Source of the DNA: Affinundibacterium macrobrachii
Lineage (GTDB): Bacteria > Pseudomonadota > Gammaproteobacteria > Burkholderiales > Burkholderiaceae_D
Assembly: GCF_014652415.1 (NCBI RefSeq)
Contig: NZ_BMYT01000001.1
Location: forward strand, 737,351 to 801,350
Direction of reading: 5' to 3'
Length of the DNA: 64,000 bases
This document shows positions 18,908 to 28,251 of this stretch, one piece after another. The notes beneath the pieces are model-generated. The model was not told where the DNA came from. It ran no database searches and saw only the letters and a program-made list of their open reading frames with translations. Position 1 is the stretch's first letter; each line of letters opens with the position of its first letter. The translations under genes were made by a program, and so were the position numbers.

Positions 18908-19300
18908 TTAGTCTGGCACTATCGCCGTGACTTCGATTTCTACACGCGCTCTATCTTCTATCAGTCCCGCCACTTGCACCGCTGCCATCGCGGGAAAGTG
19001 CTTTCCAATTACCTCGCGATAAGCAGCACCGATTTCTTTATACGCAGCGACATATTCTTTTTTATCAATCACATACCAGGTCATACGCACGATATGTTCA
19101 GGCTTGGCGCCACCTTCTGCCAACACCTCAACAATATTCTTTAATGCTTGGCGTGTTTGCCCAGCGATATCGTCACAATGAAATTGCTCCTGTCCATCCC
19201 AGCCTATCATGCCGCCGACGCAAATGGTTCGACCTTTAGCCGCAACGCCATTCGAATAACCTCGAGGTCGAACCCAGCCAGGGGGTTGTAAAAAGTCCAT
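18908..19300 (-). CDS. RidA-family enamine/imine deaminase
   Basis: This 130-residue YjgF/YER057c/UK114 protein shows GYSNGVAAKGRTICVGGMIGWD at the start, IVEVLAEGGAKPEHIVRMTWYV in the middle and the conserved C-terminal RARVEIEVTAIVPD with the ligand-binding Arg. RidA enzymes hydrolyse reactive enamines or imines to ketones and ammonia. A RidA-type gene is part of the A. evansii 2-aminobenzoyl-CoA clusters; deamination of an aminated ring intermediate is a plausible role. The ATG at 19300 is chosen for its AAGGA six bases upstream. It is the last gene of the cluster. Confidence 0.9.
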   Translation of the reverse strand: MDFLQPPGWVRPRGYSNGVAAKGRTICVGGMIGWDGQEQFHCDDIAGQTRQALKNIVEVLAEGGAKPEHIVRMTWYVIDKKEYVAAYKEIGAAYREVIGKHFPAMAAVQVAGLIEDRARVEIEVTAIVPD

Positions 19301-19339
19301 CGTCTTTCCTTTCAAAATAAATTCTTTGCACTGGCAGGC

Positions 19340-19759
19340 TTACGTCGCTAAATAATTCTGCATTTGTTCACGTAAGGCGATGGGTAATGCAATCGCTTTG
19401 CGCTCTTGCACCTGCGCCATCACCAGTACCAGCCGAGCTGTGAGTCGTAGATCTTGTTCTTGCCCCAGCATACGGATTTCTACCGTGGATGATGCGCGTC
19501 CTAGTTTGATGACGCGTAACTCAGCGATCAATTCATCCCCCATCACGCTGGTTTTCACAAAATCGGTTTCTATATGCACGGTCGGCAATCCTATGCCTTG
19601 CACCATATGCATTTCATGAAAACTCATACCCAGACCCTGCGCACACCAGTCTTCGACTACGCCATTGATCAATTCAAAATAGCGAGGATAAAACACAATG
19701 CCGGCCGGATCGCAATGCGCGAATCGTATGCTGATCGGCGTGCGAAACACTAAGCTCAT
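19340..19759 (-). CDS. acyl-CoA thioesterase (4HBT hotdog family)
   Basis: This 139-residue single hotdog domain carries the 4-hydroxybenzoyl-CoA thioesterase signature [16 protein letters not shown] with catalytic Asp17, followed by the long hotdog helix and [19 protein letters not shown]. It would hydrolyse an aryl- or acyl-CoA, perhaps freeing CoA from dead-end intermediates. Its ATG overlaps the acyl-CoA dehydrogenase stop by four bases, and a RidA gene follows about 40 bases downstream. Confidence 0.9.
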   Translation of the reverse strand: MSLVFRTPISIRFAHCDPAGIVFYPRYFELINGVVEDWCAQGLGMSFHEMHMVQGIGLPTVHIETDFVKTSVMGDELIAELRVIKLGRASSTVEIRMLGQEQDLRLTARLVLVMAQVQERKAIALPIALREQMQNYLAT

Positions 19760-20943
19760 AGCTTGGCATCCTTGTAGTCTTTCAGCATTTCACGGGCGAT
19801 AATTAATTGCTGCACTTCGGTCGCGCCTTCGTAAATCCGAAGTGCGCGAATTTCGCGATACAGTCTTTCCACGGGTACTTCGCTCATCACACCCATGCCG
19901 CCGAACATTTGTACTGCGGCGTCAATCACTTGTTGCGCACCTTCGGTCGCGACCATTTTTGCCATCGCTGCTTCTTTAGTGACGCGCTGTCCTTGATCGC
20001 GTTGCCAAGCAGCGCGATACACCAACAATGCCGCGCTATCAATCGTGGTTGCCATCTGTGCCAACTTGGCTTGTGTCAATTGAAAATCCGCCAGCGTTTG
20101 TCCAAACATTGGACGACTGGTTGCACGCGCCATCGCTTCGTCCAAAGCACGGCGCGCAAAGCCTAAAGCAGCAGCGGCAACCGAGGTACGGAACACATCA
20201 AGCGTCGCCATCGCGACTTTAAATCCTTGCCCACCCTCGCCTATACGCTGACTGACGGGGATACGGCATTGATTGAATTTCAAACGCGCTAAAGGATGCG
20301 GCGCGATTACATCAATACGCTCCGCAATTTCAAATCCATCGATGTTCGCATCAACGATAAATGCTGAGATACCACGTGCGCCAGCCGCTTCGCCTGTGCG
20401 GGCAAACACTACATAAAAATCGGCGATGCCACCGTTCGATATCCAAGTTTTTTCACCTTCAAGCACGTAATAATCGCCTTGCGCTTCGTGTACCAAAGTA
20501 GCACTACAGTGCATCGCGGCGACATCCGAACCCGCGGTAGGTTCGGACAAAGCAAAGGCGGAGATTAATTTGCCTTGTCCGACTTTTTCTAGATAGTGCG
20601 TTTTTTGTTGCTCGCTTCCAAACAAACTAATTGCGCCCGTTCCCAATCCCTGCATCGCAAACGCGAAATCGGCTAAGCCAGAATAGCGTGCTAAGGTTTC
20701 ACGCAAGATGCAAATCGCTCGAGTATCAATCGCGTCTTGATTTGCTCCGTAGGCTTTGCCACCAATTGCATGTTTCAGCCAACCAGCGTCACCTAGTTGT
20801 TTGACTAAATCGCGACAGGCTTGATCGACATCATTCCCGTGGGTTTGATGCAAATTCTGGCTCGCCCAGTTGTCTAATTTTGTTTGTAATTGGCGGTGTT
20901 CTTCGTTGAAGAAAGGCCAGCTTAGGTATGCAATGTCTGACAT
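19756..20943 (-). CDS. acyl-CoA dehydrogenase family protein
   Basis: The 395-residue flavoprotein shows the ACAD pattern: FAD-binding [15 protein letters not shown], the [17 protein letters not shown] strand, and C-terminal [19 protein letters not shown] with catalytic base Glu372. It would introduce a double bond into a CoA-bound intermediate in the beta-oxidation-like lower part of 2-aminobenzoate breakdown, handing electrons to ETF. It overlaps the thioesterase gene by ATGA. It is separated from the upstream enoyl-CoA hydratase by 448 bases holding a REPIN-like pair, so it may need its own promoter. Confidence 0.92.
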   Translation of the reverse strand: MSDIAYLSWPFFNEEHRQLQTKLDNWASQNLHQTHGNDVDQACRDLVKQLGDAGWLKHAIGGKAYGANQDAIDTRAICILRETLARYSGLADFAFAMQGLGTGAISLFGSEQQKTHYLEKVGQGKLISAFALSEPTAGSDVAAMHCSATLVHEAQGDYYVLEGEKTWISNGGIADFYVVFARTGEAAGARGISAFIVDANIDGFEIAERIDVIAPHPLARLKFNQCRIPVSQRIGEGGQGFKVAMATLDVFRTSVAAAALGFARRALDEAMARATSRPMFGQTLADFQLTQAKLAQMATTIDSAALLVYRAAWQRDQGQRVTKEAAMAKMVATEGAQQVIDAAVQMFGGMGVMSEVPVERLYREIRALRIYEGATEVQQLIIAREMLKDYKDAKL

Positions 20944-21031
20944 TTGTGTCCTGTTATTTTTAAAAGAGAAAAATGATTTAGCATCATTACCCCATCATTT
21001 ACTCTTTAATTCTATTTCAAGCGATGAAACT

Positions 21032-21187
21032 CCCTTCTCCCGCAAGCGGGAGAAGGGCCGGAGATGAGGGTGCTTCAGCGAGTCGCAAAGTTCATTTAAT
21101 TCCAACAATCCATTTTTCGATTCTGAATGCACAATTCACAAATCTGAATTACCCTCACCCCACCCCTCTCCCGCTTGCGGGAGAGGG
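21032..21187. repeat. REP-like inverted pair (REPIN-like), locus 1
   Basis: Copy A (21032-21057) is a perfect palindrome with 12-base arms CCCTTCTCCCGC/GCGGGAGAAGGG around AA, followed by the tail CCGGAGATGAGGGTG to 21072. Copy B is in opposite orientation: head ACCCTCACCCCAC (21151-21163), then CCCTCTCCCGC-TT-GCGGGAGAGGG (21164-21187). The two point at each other across about 80 bases, the usual layout of a REP doublet that can fold into one long hairpin. The same family recurs at 61680-61838. It lies between the enoyl-CoA hydratase and acyl-CoA dehydrogenase genes. Confidence 0.8.
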
Positions 21188-21391
21188 AGCTTAGAAACTG
21201 TCCCAAAGGTCGCTCTGTCGCGCTCCACATTCAGGCGGCGCGGGTTGCACCCGTCCTACATCTTAAGTTCATCATCAACCTACGCAGAGAAATTCAATTC
21301 CGGGAATGCAGTACAAGGCGCAAACCGCAGCAATACGTTGGTATTGCAAGGATTTGCAACGCCGTAATGCGTCCTGCAATTGGATTTATCT
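21188..21391. other. rest of the intergenic region before the enoyl-CoA hydratase stop
   Basis: No gene is seen. A small hairpin CGGGT-TGC-ACCCG (21241-21253) within GGCGCGGGTTGCACCCGTCC looks like another dispersed intergenic repeat, but it has only one copy in this window. Confidence 0.35.
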
Positions 21392-22246
21392 TTAATTACC
21401 CTCAAACTTTGGCTTCTCTTTTTTCACAAACGCATGATAAGCCCTATGAAAATCATTGGTCATCATACAAATCGCTTGCGCCTTGGTTTCTGCATCGATG
21501 GCTTGATCAACACTCATATCCCATTCTTCATGCAACATTTTTTTTGTCATCGCATGCGCAAAAGTGGGGCCGCTAGCGAGATTACTGGCGTAGGTTTGCG
21601 CGGCGCTAATCACTTGATCTGGCTCAGCTAATTGATTAAAAAAACCCCAACGCTCGCCCTCTTCGCCAGACATGCTACGTCCGCTGTATAACAAATCAGA
21701 AGCGCGGCCTTGCCCAATAATTCGAGGCAAGATTGCACAGGCGCCCATATCACAACCAGCCAATCCAACACGGGTGAATAAGAACGCTGTTTTGCTGCGA
21801 CTGGTAGCAATTCGAATATCCGATGCCATCGCAATGATTGCGCCTGCACCTGCGCAAATCCCGTCAACAGCGGCAATAATCGGTTGAGGACAAGCGCGCA
21901 TGGCTTTCACTAAATCACCCGTCATTTGGGTGAAGCGGAGTAAGCCGGGCATGTCGAGTTGAGTGAGTGGCCCAATGATTTCATGTACATCGCCACCCGA
22001 ACAAAAATTCTCACCTGCACCTGTGATCACAATCGCTTTGATATCGTCGGCATAGCACATCGCACGAAACAGATCGCGCAATTCTGCATAAGAATCAAAG
22101 GTCAGAGGATTCTTGCGCTCGGGTCGATTGAGCATAATCGTCGCGACTTTATCTTTGACCTGATAGGCAAAATGCGTGGCTTGATAATTCGCTAGTGATA
22201 AATGATTGCCAGGTAGATCACTGGTTTTTCCTGTTAGGTAATTCAT
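21392..22246 (-). CDS. enoyl-CoA hydratase/isomerase family protein
   Basis: This 284-residue crotonase-fold enzyme has the oxyanion-hole elements [12 protein letters not shown] and [17 protein letters not shown], and [16 protein letters not shown] with an acidic Asp near the usual catalytic position. An N-terminal extension of about 25 residues precedes the fold. It would hydrate or hydrolyse the non-aromatic CoA ester formed by the aminobenzoyl-CoA monooxygenase/reductase. It follows the MarR gene by 15 bases and belongs to the same transcript as the SDR, monooxygenase and ligase genes. Confidence 0.92.
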   Translation of the reverse strand: MNYLTGKTSDLPGNHLSLANYQATHFAYQVKDKVATIMLNRPERKNPLTFDSYAELRDLFRAMCYADDIKAIVITGAGENFCSGGDVHEIIGPLTQLDMPGLLRFTQMTGDLVKAMRACPQPIIAAVDGICAGAGAIIAMASDIRIATSRSKTAFLFTRVGLAGCDMGACAILPRIIGQGRASDLLYSGRSMSGEEGERWGFFNQLAEPDQVISAAQTYASNLASGPTFAHAMTKKMLHEEWDMSVDQAIDAETKAQAICMMTNDFHRAYHAFVKKEKPKFEGN

Positions 22247-22261
22247 AGTAATTTTGTTCTC

Positions 22262-22786
22262 TCATTCATGCTCATTGTGTTTGCTAGCGCTAAAGTTTGC
22301 ACTCAAGTCTGATTTCACGCTCGATAGCAAACCAATCATTTGGCTTTTTTGCTCCGCATCTAATCCAGAAAATAGCTCAGCAACCCAACTTTCGTGCACG
22401 CTGGCCATGGTCTTAAAGGCCTTGCGTCCAGCTGGCGTGAGTTTCACGCTGTAAGCGCGACGATCTTGTTTATCCGTGACACGCATCACCAAGCCTTCTT
22501 GCTCCAACTGATCAGTAATGCCCGTGATGTTACCGCCCGTAACCATCATACGTTTGGATAACTCGCCCATACGTAATCCCTCAGGATGGCGTTCAAGTTG
22601 TGCCATCAAATCGAAACGCGGTAAGGTAATATCAAATTCGGCACGCAAGCGATTGCGAATTTCATTTTCTATCATGACGGTGGTCGATAACATGCGCAGC
22701 CATAATTTTAAAGATTGATGATGATCTTGGGTTAAACGGGTTTCTAGATCGATCGTGTCGTTTGCGATTTCGTGCTGACGCATCAC
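22262..22786 (-). CDS. MarR-family transcriptional regulator of the aminobenzoate cluster
   Basis: The 174-residue protein is a MarR winged helix: RFDLMAQLERHPEGLRMGELSKRMMVTGGNITGITDQLEQEGLVMRVTDKQDRRAYSVKLTPAGRKAF, with the wing DKQDRR. MarR regulators inside aromatic-CoA operons typically release DNA on binding an aryl-CoA thioester. The ATG overlaps the SDR stop by four bases, so it is made with the catabolic enzymes, consistent with feedback repression. A dyad upstream of the ligase gene is a candidate target. Confidence 0.92.
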   Translation of the reverse strand: MMRQHEIANDTIDLETRLTQDHHQSLKLWLRMLSTTVMIENEIRNRLRAEFDITLPRFDLMAQLERHPEGLRMGELSKRMMVTGGNITGITDQLEQEGLVMRVTDKQDRRAYSVKLTPAGRKAFKTMASVHESWVAELFSGLDAEQKSQMIGLLSSVKSDLSANFSASKHNEHE

Positions 22787-23568
22787 ATCACCTCACCACC
22801 AGCGATTGCAATCGATTGACCATTTTGTGATGCACTCGCTGGCGAACACAGCCACAATACGGCGTCGGCAACTTCTTCGGGTTGAATCAAGCGTTGCTGT
22901 GGATTGGCAGCTGAGAGTTCGGCGCGCGCTTGTTCTTCGCTGCGTCCGGTCTTTGTCATGATATTAGTAATTGCGTCACGCACGATATCCGTTTCGGTAT
23001 AGCCCGGACACACCGCGTTTACCGTCACACCTTTTTGTGCCACTTCTAAAGCGAGGGATTTGGTTAAGCCAATCACCCCATGTTTTGCGGCGGCATACGC
23101 GGCGACATAAGCGTAGCCTTTCAGTCCCGCGGTACTCGCTACATTCACGATGCGCCCCCAAGATTGCGCCAACATCGCGGGCAAGACTTGTTGCGTACAC
23201 AAAAAAGTGCCCGTCAAATTGACAGCTAACATTTGCTGCCACTGCGCTTCGCTGGTTTTTAAAAATGCAGCGGAGCTGGCTTGTCCCGCATTATTGATCA
23301 GGATATCGACGGTGCAGAAGTGTTCGACTGCCTGCGAAAATCCAGCAGTGACCGAAGCGCTATCGCTAACGTCCATCACGATAGCTTGAATCAAACCAGC
23401 ATCATTTAACTGCTGTTGTGCTGTGTGTAGATTTGCTTCTGTACGTCCGGTGATCGTTACTTTCACGCCTTGCGCTAAGAGTGCCTGCGCAATTGCAAAA
23501 CCAATACCGGTCGCGCCACCAGTGACGACGGCATGTTTCCCAACTAATGCAGGATGAAAAAAGTTCAT
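22783..23568 (-). CDS. short-chain dehydrogenase/reductase (hydroxyacyl-CoA dehydrogenase-like)
   Basis: A classical SDR of 261 residues: TGGATGIG nucleotide loop (16-23), INNAG (91-95), catalytic Ser145, Tyr158 and Lys162, and CPGYTETD. It resembles 3-hydroxybutyrate/3-hydroxyacyl-CoA dehydrogenases and would oxidise the hydroxy intermediate after hydration. The ATG at 23568 has GGAAGG six bases before it and sits one base after the stop of the monooxygenase gene; the longer frame from 23595 is rejected. Confidence 0.93.
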   Translation of the reverse strand: MNFFHPALVGKHAVVTGGATGIGFAIAQALLAQGVKVTITGRTEANLHTAQQQLNDAGLIQAIVMDVSDSASVTAGFSQAVEHFCTVDILINNAGQASSAAFLKTSEAQWQQMLAVNLTGTFLCTQQVLPAMLAQSWGRIVNVASTAGLKGYAYVAAYAAAKHGVIGLTKSLALEVAQKGVTVNAVCPGYTETDIVRDAITNIMTKTGRSEEQARAELSAANPQQRLIQPEEVADAVLWLCSPASASQNGQSIAIAGGEVM

Positions 23569-23569
23569 A

Positions 23570-25963
23570 TCAGCCTTCCAATAATTTTGCTGCAATTTCT
23601 TGTGGGCTCATGCCACGACTTGCCACTGCCACTTGCCGCTCACGTTCGAGATTGCGCTCTAATTGCAATTTGCCGGCGATGTATTGTTGCGGCCAACTAA
23701 TGTCGCTAAAACCTAGCTTGGCTGCTTCGTGCAAAGTCCACGCAGGATCAGCTAAATGCGGTCTAGCAATCGCACACAAATCAGCGCGACCTGCGGCGAT
23801 AATGCTATTCACATGATCAGCTTCAAAAATCGCGCCAACGGCAATTGTCGGGATTTGTACTTCATTGCGGATACGATCTGAGAACGGTGTTTGAAACATG
23901 CGGCCATACACTGGCTTTTCTTGTTTACTGACTTGGCCTGAAGAACAATCGATCATGTCGGCACCCGCTTGTTTGAACAACTTAGCGATTGCGACAGCAT
24001 CATCCGGCGTAATGCCACCCTCCACCCAATCGTGGGCGGAAATACGCACGGACATCGGCTTATGCGCTGGCCAAACGACGCGCATAGCTGCAAATACTTC
24101 TAATGGATATCGACAGCGATTTTCCAAACTGCCGCCGTATTCATCACTGCGCTGATTCGTTAATGGAGAAATGAAACTCGATAAAAAATAGCCATGCGCA
24201 CAATGCAATTCCAACCAATCAAAACCTGCTTGATTAGCGGCGATTGTTGACGCGACGAATTCATTCAACACCTGCCTCATTTGCTCCTTTGTCGCAGCTT
24301 TGGCGACTTGCGACACACCTAGCAAATATTGTTGATCAGACGCTGAAATCAAAGGCCAATTGCCTTCATCTAAAGGACGATCGATGACATCCCAAGCGCG
24401 TTTGGTGGAGCCCTTCGCACCTGCATGACCAAGTTGCACGGCGATCTTGGCATCACTATTGGCATGTACAAAGTCAACGATGCGTTTCCATGCCTGCGTA
24501 TGTTCTGGTACATATAATCCAGGGCATGCGGGAGTAATTCTGCCTTCTGCCGATATGCAAGTCATCTCGGCAAACACCAATCCAGCACCACCCATCGCGC
24601 GGCTGCCGAGATGCACTAGGTGGTAATCGCCAGCGACGCCATCAACAGCGGAATACTGTGCCATCGGTGATACCACAATGCGATTTTTCAACACCACATC
24701 GCGCACTTTATAGGGCGTGAACATCGGTGGAATCGTCTGCTTTGTTCTGGGCATTTCAATACCAGCTTTAGCGAAGGCTTGCTCGGCAATCCAGGATTCA
24801 AAACTACGCACATAATTCGCATCGCGCAGGCGTAAATTCTCGTGTGATAAACGCTGACTGCGCGTCAACATCGAGTAAGCAAATTGCGGGGCTTGCATCG
24901 CGGTGTAGCGTTGTACGTTTTCGAACCACTCCATCGAGTTACGCGCTGCACTTTGTATCTTCAACACTTCTATTGCACGTAAGTCTTGATACGCATCCAT
25001 CACCGCTTGCATGCCCTTGTCGCCATGTTGCGCAAAACAGTTGGCGAGCTCTATCGCGTCTTCCAGTGCCAGCTTGGTTCCCGATCCAATAGAAAAATGC
25101 GCGGTATGTGCCGCGTCACCCATCAAGACCACAGGAACGTCTTTGCCATTGATCTGATTCTGATGCACCCAACGCTGACAAATAATGCGCGGGAATTTAA
25201 TCCAACTCGCTGAGCCTCGCAGATGACTGGCATTGCTCATCAAGGCATTGCCATCCAAATATTTAGCGAATAGCTTTTCACAAAATGCGATCGCTTGCGC
25301 CTGATCCATTTGATCGAGTCCGGCTTTCAACCACACCTCTTCCGGTGTCTCAACGATGAAGGTCGCAGTATCGCCATCGTATTGATACGCATGCGCCTGA
25401 AACCAGCCATGTTCCGTTTCTTCAAATGCAAAGGTGAAGGCGGAGAATAATTTTTTGGTACCTAGCCAAACAAAGCGACATTTGCGCGTATCAATATCGG
25501 GTTGATAGGTCGATTCATAGCGTGTGCGAATGCGACTATTCAAACCATCGCTGGCAATCACCAGATCAGCATCATAGGTTCGCGCTAATGCCTGATCATC
25601 TTGTACGTCTGTTTCAAAGACCAATTCCACACCTAGCTGTTCGCAGCGCTCTTGCAGAATATTCAGTAAGCGTTTGCGACCTATGCCGCAAAAACCATGT
25701 CCGCCCGATGTGACGACCTGCCCTTTGAAATGCACATCTATGTCATCCCAATGATTAAAGGCTTGCAATATGGTCCTGGCAGTGGGTTCATCTGCTTTCA
25801 CCAAATTACCCAAAGTCTGATCCGAAAACACCACGCCCCAGCCGAAAGTATCGTAAGGGCGATTGCGTTCGACCACTACAATACGATGTGCGGGATTTTG
25901 CTTTTTCATCAGCAAAGCAAAGTACAAACCAGCGGGACCACCGCCTATGCAAAGTATGTTCAT
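23570..25963 (-). CDS. abmA: 2-aminobenzoyl-CoA monooxygenase/reductase (FAD hydroxylase-OYE fusion)
   Basis: This 797-residue protein joins two flavin domains. Residues 1 to about 400 are an aromatic hydroxylase: GGGPAG near residue 7, then the [21 protein letters not shown] motif. Residues from about 410 to the end are an Old Yellow Enzyme-type reductase ([57 protein letters not shown]). This fusion is known from A. evansii, where it hydroxylates and then reduces the ring of 2-aminobenzoyl-CoA. A salicylyl-CoA 5-hydroxylase role is the main alternative, and the neighbouring RidA favours the amino substrate. It lies two bases after the ligase gene. Confidence 0.88.
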   Translation of the reverse strand: MNILCIGGGPAGLYFALLMKKQNPAHRIVVVERNRPYDTFGWGVVFSDQTLGNLVKADEPTARTILQAFNHWDDIDVHFKGQVVTSGGHGFCGIGRKRLLNILQERCEQLGVELVFETDVQDDQALARTYDADLVIASDGLNSRIRTRYESTYQPDIDTRKCRFVWLGTKKLFSAFTFAFEETEHGWFQAHAYQYDGDTATFIVETPEEVWLKAGLDQMDQAQAIAFCEKLFAKYLDGNALMSNASHLRGSASWIKFPRIICQRWVHQNQINGKDVPVVLMGDAAHTAHFSIGSGTKLALEDAIELANCFAQHGDKGMQAVMDAYQDLRAIEVLKIQSAARNSMEWFENVQRYTAMQAPQFAYSMLTRSQRLSHENLRLRDANYVRSFESWIAEQAFAKAGIEMPRTKQTIPPMFTPYKVRDVVLKNRIVVSPMAQYSAVDGVAGDYHLVHLGSRAMGGAGLVFAEMTCISAEGRITPACPGLYVPEHTQAWKRIVDFVHANSDAKIAVQLGHAGAKGSTKRAWDVIDRPLDEGNWPLISASDQQYLLGVSQVAKAATKEQMRQVLNEFVASTIAANQAGFDWLELHCAHGYFLSSFISPLTNQRSDEYGGSLENRCRYPLEVFAAMRVVWPAHKPMSVRISAHDWVEGGITPDDAVAIAKLFKQAGADMIDCSSGQVSKQEKPVYGRMFQTPFSDRIRNEVQIPTIAVGAIFEADHVNSIIAAGRADLCAIARPHLADPAWTLHEAAKLGFSDISWPQQYIAGKLQLERNLERERQVAVASRGMSPQEIAAKLLEG

Positions 25964-25965
25964 GA

Positions 25966-27624
25966 TTATTTTGGCGTATTCGTTTTTAATTTGAAGCGCT
26001 GCACTTTACCGGTCTCAGTACGCGGCAAAGCGTCTTTGAATTCTATGCAGCGGGGATATTTGTAAGGTGCGACATTGGCTTTCACAAATTGCTGAATCTC
26101 GCTGACCAAAGCCTCACTCGCCAAAGGATCACTTACCTTACTCGCATCACGTAAGACCACAAAGGCTTTAACGATTTGCCCGCGCTCTTCATCAGGCAAT
26201 CCCACCACCGCGCATTCGGCGACCGCGGGGTGTTTCAAAATGATTTCCTCGACTTCAGGACCAGCGACGTTGTAACCCGCGGTGATGATCATGTCGTCGG
26301 TACGCGCGCGATAATGGAAATAGCCTTCGGCATCAATTTCATAAGCGTCACCAGTCAGGTTCCAGCCATTCAAGACATAATTTTTTTGTCGTTCGTCAGC
26401 CAAGTAACGACAACCGGTCGGCCCCTTGACCGCCAGTCTGCCTGTCACACCTACGGGCGCTGGATTTCCCTGTTCATCCAGCACACAAGCTTGATAACCA
26501 GGCACAGCTTTTCCGGTAGCACCAGAGCGCGCATGCTCGCCCGCTGCCGAAATAAAGATATGTAACATCTCGGTAGCACCGATGCCGTCTATCATGATGA
26601 GCCCCGTCGCTGCTTGCCAAGCTTCACGCGTGGCGGCTGGCAAAGTCTCTCCCGCTGACACCGTTTTTTGCAGCGTCTTTAAAAAGAAATTCGGTACCAT
26701 CGGTAGCATCTGTCGATAGAAAGTCGGTGCGGTAAAACAAACTGTCGCTTGATATTCGTCGATAGATTTGAGCAAGGTTTCTGGCGTGAGTTTTTCTAAC
26801 AACACCGCTGTCGCGCCAATCCGCAATGGGAATAACAATAAGCCGCCCAGACCAAAAGTGAATGCTAATGGTGGCGTACCAATGAAGGTATCGCTAGGCT
26901 GTGATTGCAAGATCGAACGAGGAAAGCAATCACAAATCGCCAACACATCGCGATGAAAATGCATGGTGCCTTTCGGCATCCCTGTTGTGCCTGAGGTAAA
27001 GCTAATCAGACAAACGTCTTCAGCATGCGTATCGACGGCAGTAAAGCTCGTTGGTTTAGACTGCATTAATTGTTCGACAGAACCCACTTCCTCAGAATTA
27101 AAGTATTTAATATGCTGCAAGACCGGACTTAATTTCTGCGCTGCATCTAATTCTTCATGCAAGGCAGAGGAGCACAAAGCGGCAGAAATTTGCGCTTTAT
27201 CGATAATCACACTCAACTCTTTCGCGCGCAACAAAGGCATGGTCGGCACTGCCACACAACCAACTTTCCACACCGCCAAAATACAAGCTGCCATCATGGG
27301 ATTATTCGCACCACGCAATAACACGCGATTGCCAGGAACCAGACGCATCTCATCCACGATGACGTGGGCAATTTGATTCACTTTGGCGCACAGCTCGGCG
27401 TAAGTCCATACCTCGTTAGCGCTAGCACTGGAACTTCGAATCGCAACTTTATCGGCAAAGCCTTGTGCAACAATTTCTTCTAAAAAAGCATTCGCGCAAT
27501 TAAGGCGTTCTGGATACTGCAATTCAGGTAGGTCGAATATAAGTTCCGGCCACTGCTCTGGCGGAGGCAGATGCTGAAAAGCAAAGGTATCGACATGCGC
27601 AGATTGAAAGAAGTGCTTGGACAT
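25966..27624 (-). CDS. abmG: 2-aminobenzoate-CoA ligase (AMP-forming, benzoate-CoA ligase family)
   Basis: This adenylate-forming ligase of 552 residues activates an aromatic acid to its CoA thioester. The P-loop-like [17 protein letters not shown], the adenylation motif [18 protein letters not shown], the [23 protein letters not shown] hinge and the C-terminal catalytic Lys in [11 protein letters not shown] are present. The best fit within the family is the 2-aminobenzoate/benzoate-CoA ligase group; the exact acid is inferred from the downstream monooxygenase/reductase. The ATG at 27624 has GGAG eight bases upstream; another in-frame ATG lies at 27654. It is the first gene of the cluster. 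Confidence 0.88.
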   Translation of the reverse strand: MSKHFFQSAHVDTFAFQHLPPPEQWPELIFDLPELQYPERLNCANAFLEEIVAQGFADKVAIRSSSASANEVWTYAELCAKVNQIAHVIVDEMRLVPGNRVLLRGANNPMMAACILAVWKVGCVAVPTMPLLRAKELSVIIDKAQISAALCSSALHEELDAAQKLSPVLQHIKYFNSEEVGSVEQLMQSKPTSFTAVDTHAEDVCLISFTSGTTGMPKGTMHFHRDVLAICDCFPRSILQSQPSDTFIGTPPLAFTFGLGGLLLFPLRIGATAVLLEKLTPETLLKSIDEYQATVCFTAPTFYRQMLPMVPNFFLKTLQKTVSAGETLPAATREAWQAATGLIMIDGIGATEMLHIFISAAGEHARSGATGKAVPGYQACVLDEQGNPAPVGVTGRLAVKGPTGCRYLADERQKNYVLNGWNLTGDAYEIDAEGYFHYRARTDDMIITAGYNVAGPEVEEIILKHPAVAECAVVGLPDEERGQIVKAFVVLRDASKVSDPLASEALVSEIQQFVKANVAPYKYPRCIEFKDALPRTETGKVQRFKLKTNTPK

Positions 27625-27712
27625 CAGTCGGTCTCCATACGGTAGTTCGCGCATTTCTCTCTTTTTATGCTGTTCTTAGGAAGATCGCAGAGACAATGCA
27701 TCGCTGAATAAT

Positions 27713-27745
27713 TACTTTAAACCTAAACTATTTAAAGGTAAAGTA
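27713..27745. promoter_or_regulatory. dyad upstream of the aminobenzoate cluster, candidate MarR site
   Basis: TACTTTAAACC (27713-27723) and GGTAAAGTA (27737-27745) form an imperfect inverted repeat about 90-120 bases before the ligase ATG, where an operator for the cluster's MarR protein would be expected. The assignment rests on symmetry and position only. Confidence 0.35.
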
Positions 27746-27831
27746 AAATGACCGAGTTCCACTTTTTATGCAGCCCATCACGTCATCGAGTCAAGCAAGC
27801 TAACCTGACCTTAGTCTAGGTTTTAATCAAG

Positions 27832-27938
27832 CTATAAGGAAGAGTCGTCCGCCAATAAAATACTTACCGCATTCCCACCGAAGCCAACCGAATTGACCAA
27901 GATTTGACATATTCTTGTTGGCTTCTTCACGGCAACTT
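27832..27938 (-). pseudogene. C-terminal remnant of a beta-ketoacyl synthase
   Basis: A minus-strand frame bounded by stops encodes about 34 residues that include ILVNSVGFGGNAVSILLA, the conserved C-terminal end of KAS I/II-type ketoacyl synthases, where a Phe-Gly-Gly loop follows Asn-Ser. It is preceded by KKPTRICQ and ends at TAG (27832-27834). No start codon, active-site Cys or His segments are present nearby, so this is a decayed gene end. Such synthases occur in fatty acid and aryl polyene loci; which one is unknown. Confidence 0.65.
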
Positions 27939-28251
27939 ACTTAGTTTCCTTAGGCTCGATAAAGACGTTAATAAAATAATCGAATCAAGCTACAGACCGA
28001 AGCTGTGAAGATTAACAGCAAGCCCATCAGAGCAGAGTTAATTCCTCTAAAGCGGCTATCAATTTCTTAGTCGCTATCAATTTTTAAACTATTTAGTGAT
28101 TTGATATAAGATTAATTTATCAAACCTAGCCTTAGAAGATCACAATTTTCAGAAATTAGCAGGCAACATACTTGGAGTTTTCAGGTATATTCAGCACCTA
28201 CTTAACTAATCATTCAGCAGACGCATAAAAAGCGCTGCATTTCCTGCCTTA
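27939..28251. other. eroded intergenic DNA upstream of waaA
   Basis: Minus-strand reading gives only short open stretches. One of about 32 codons contains SALMGLLLIFTASVCSLIR, like the last membrane helix of a transporter. The repeated GCTATCAATTT occurs at 28055 and 28072. No complete gene is seen; the waaA promoter must lie here. Confidence 0.35.

Noticed and set aside
21032..21187. CRISPR-like repeat
   Set aside because: Copies are inverted and few, with no regular spacers; they fit a REP doublet instead.
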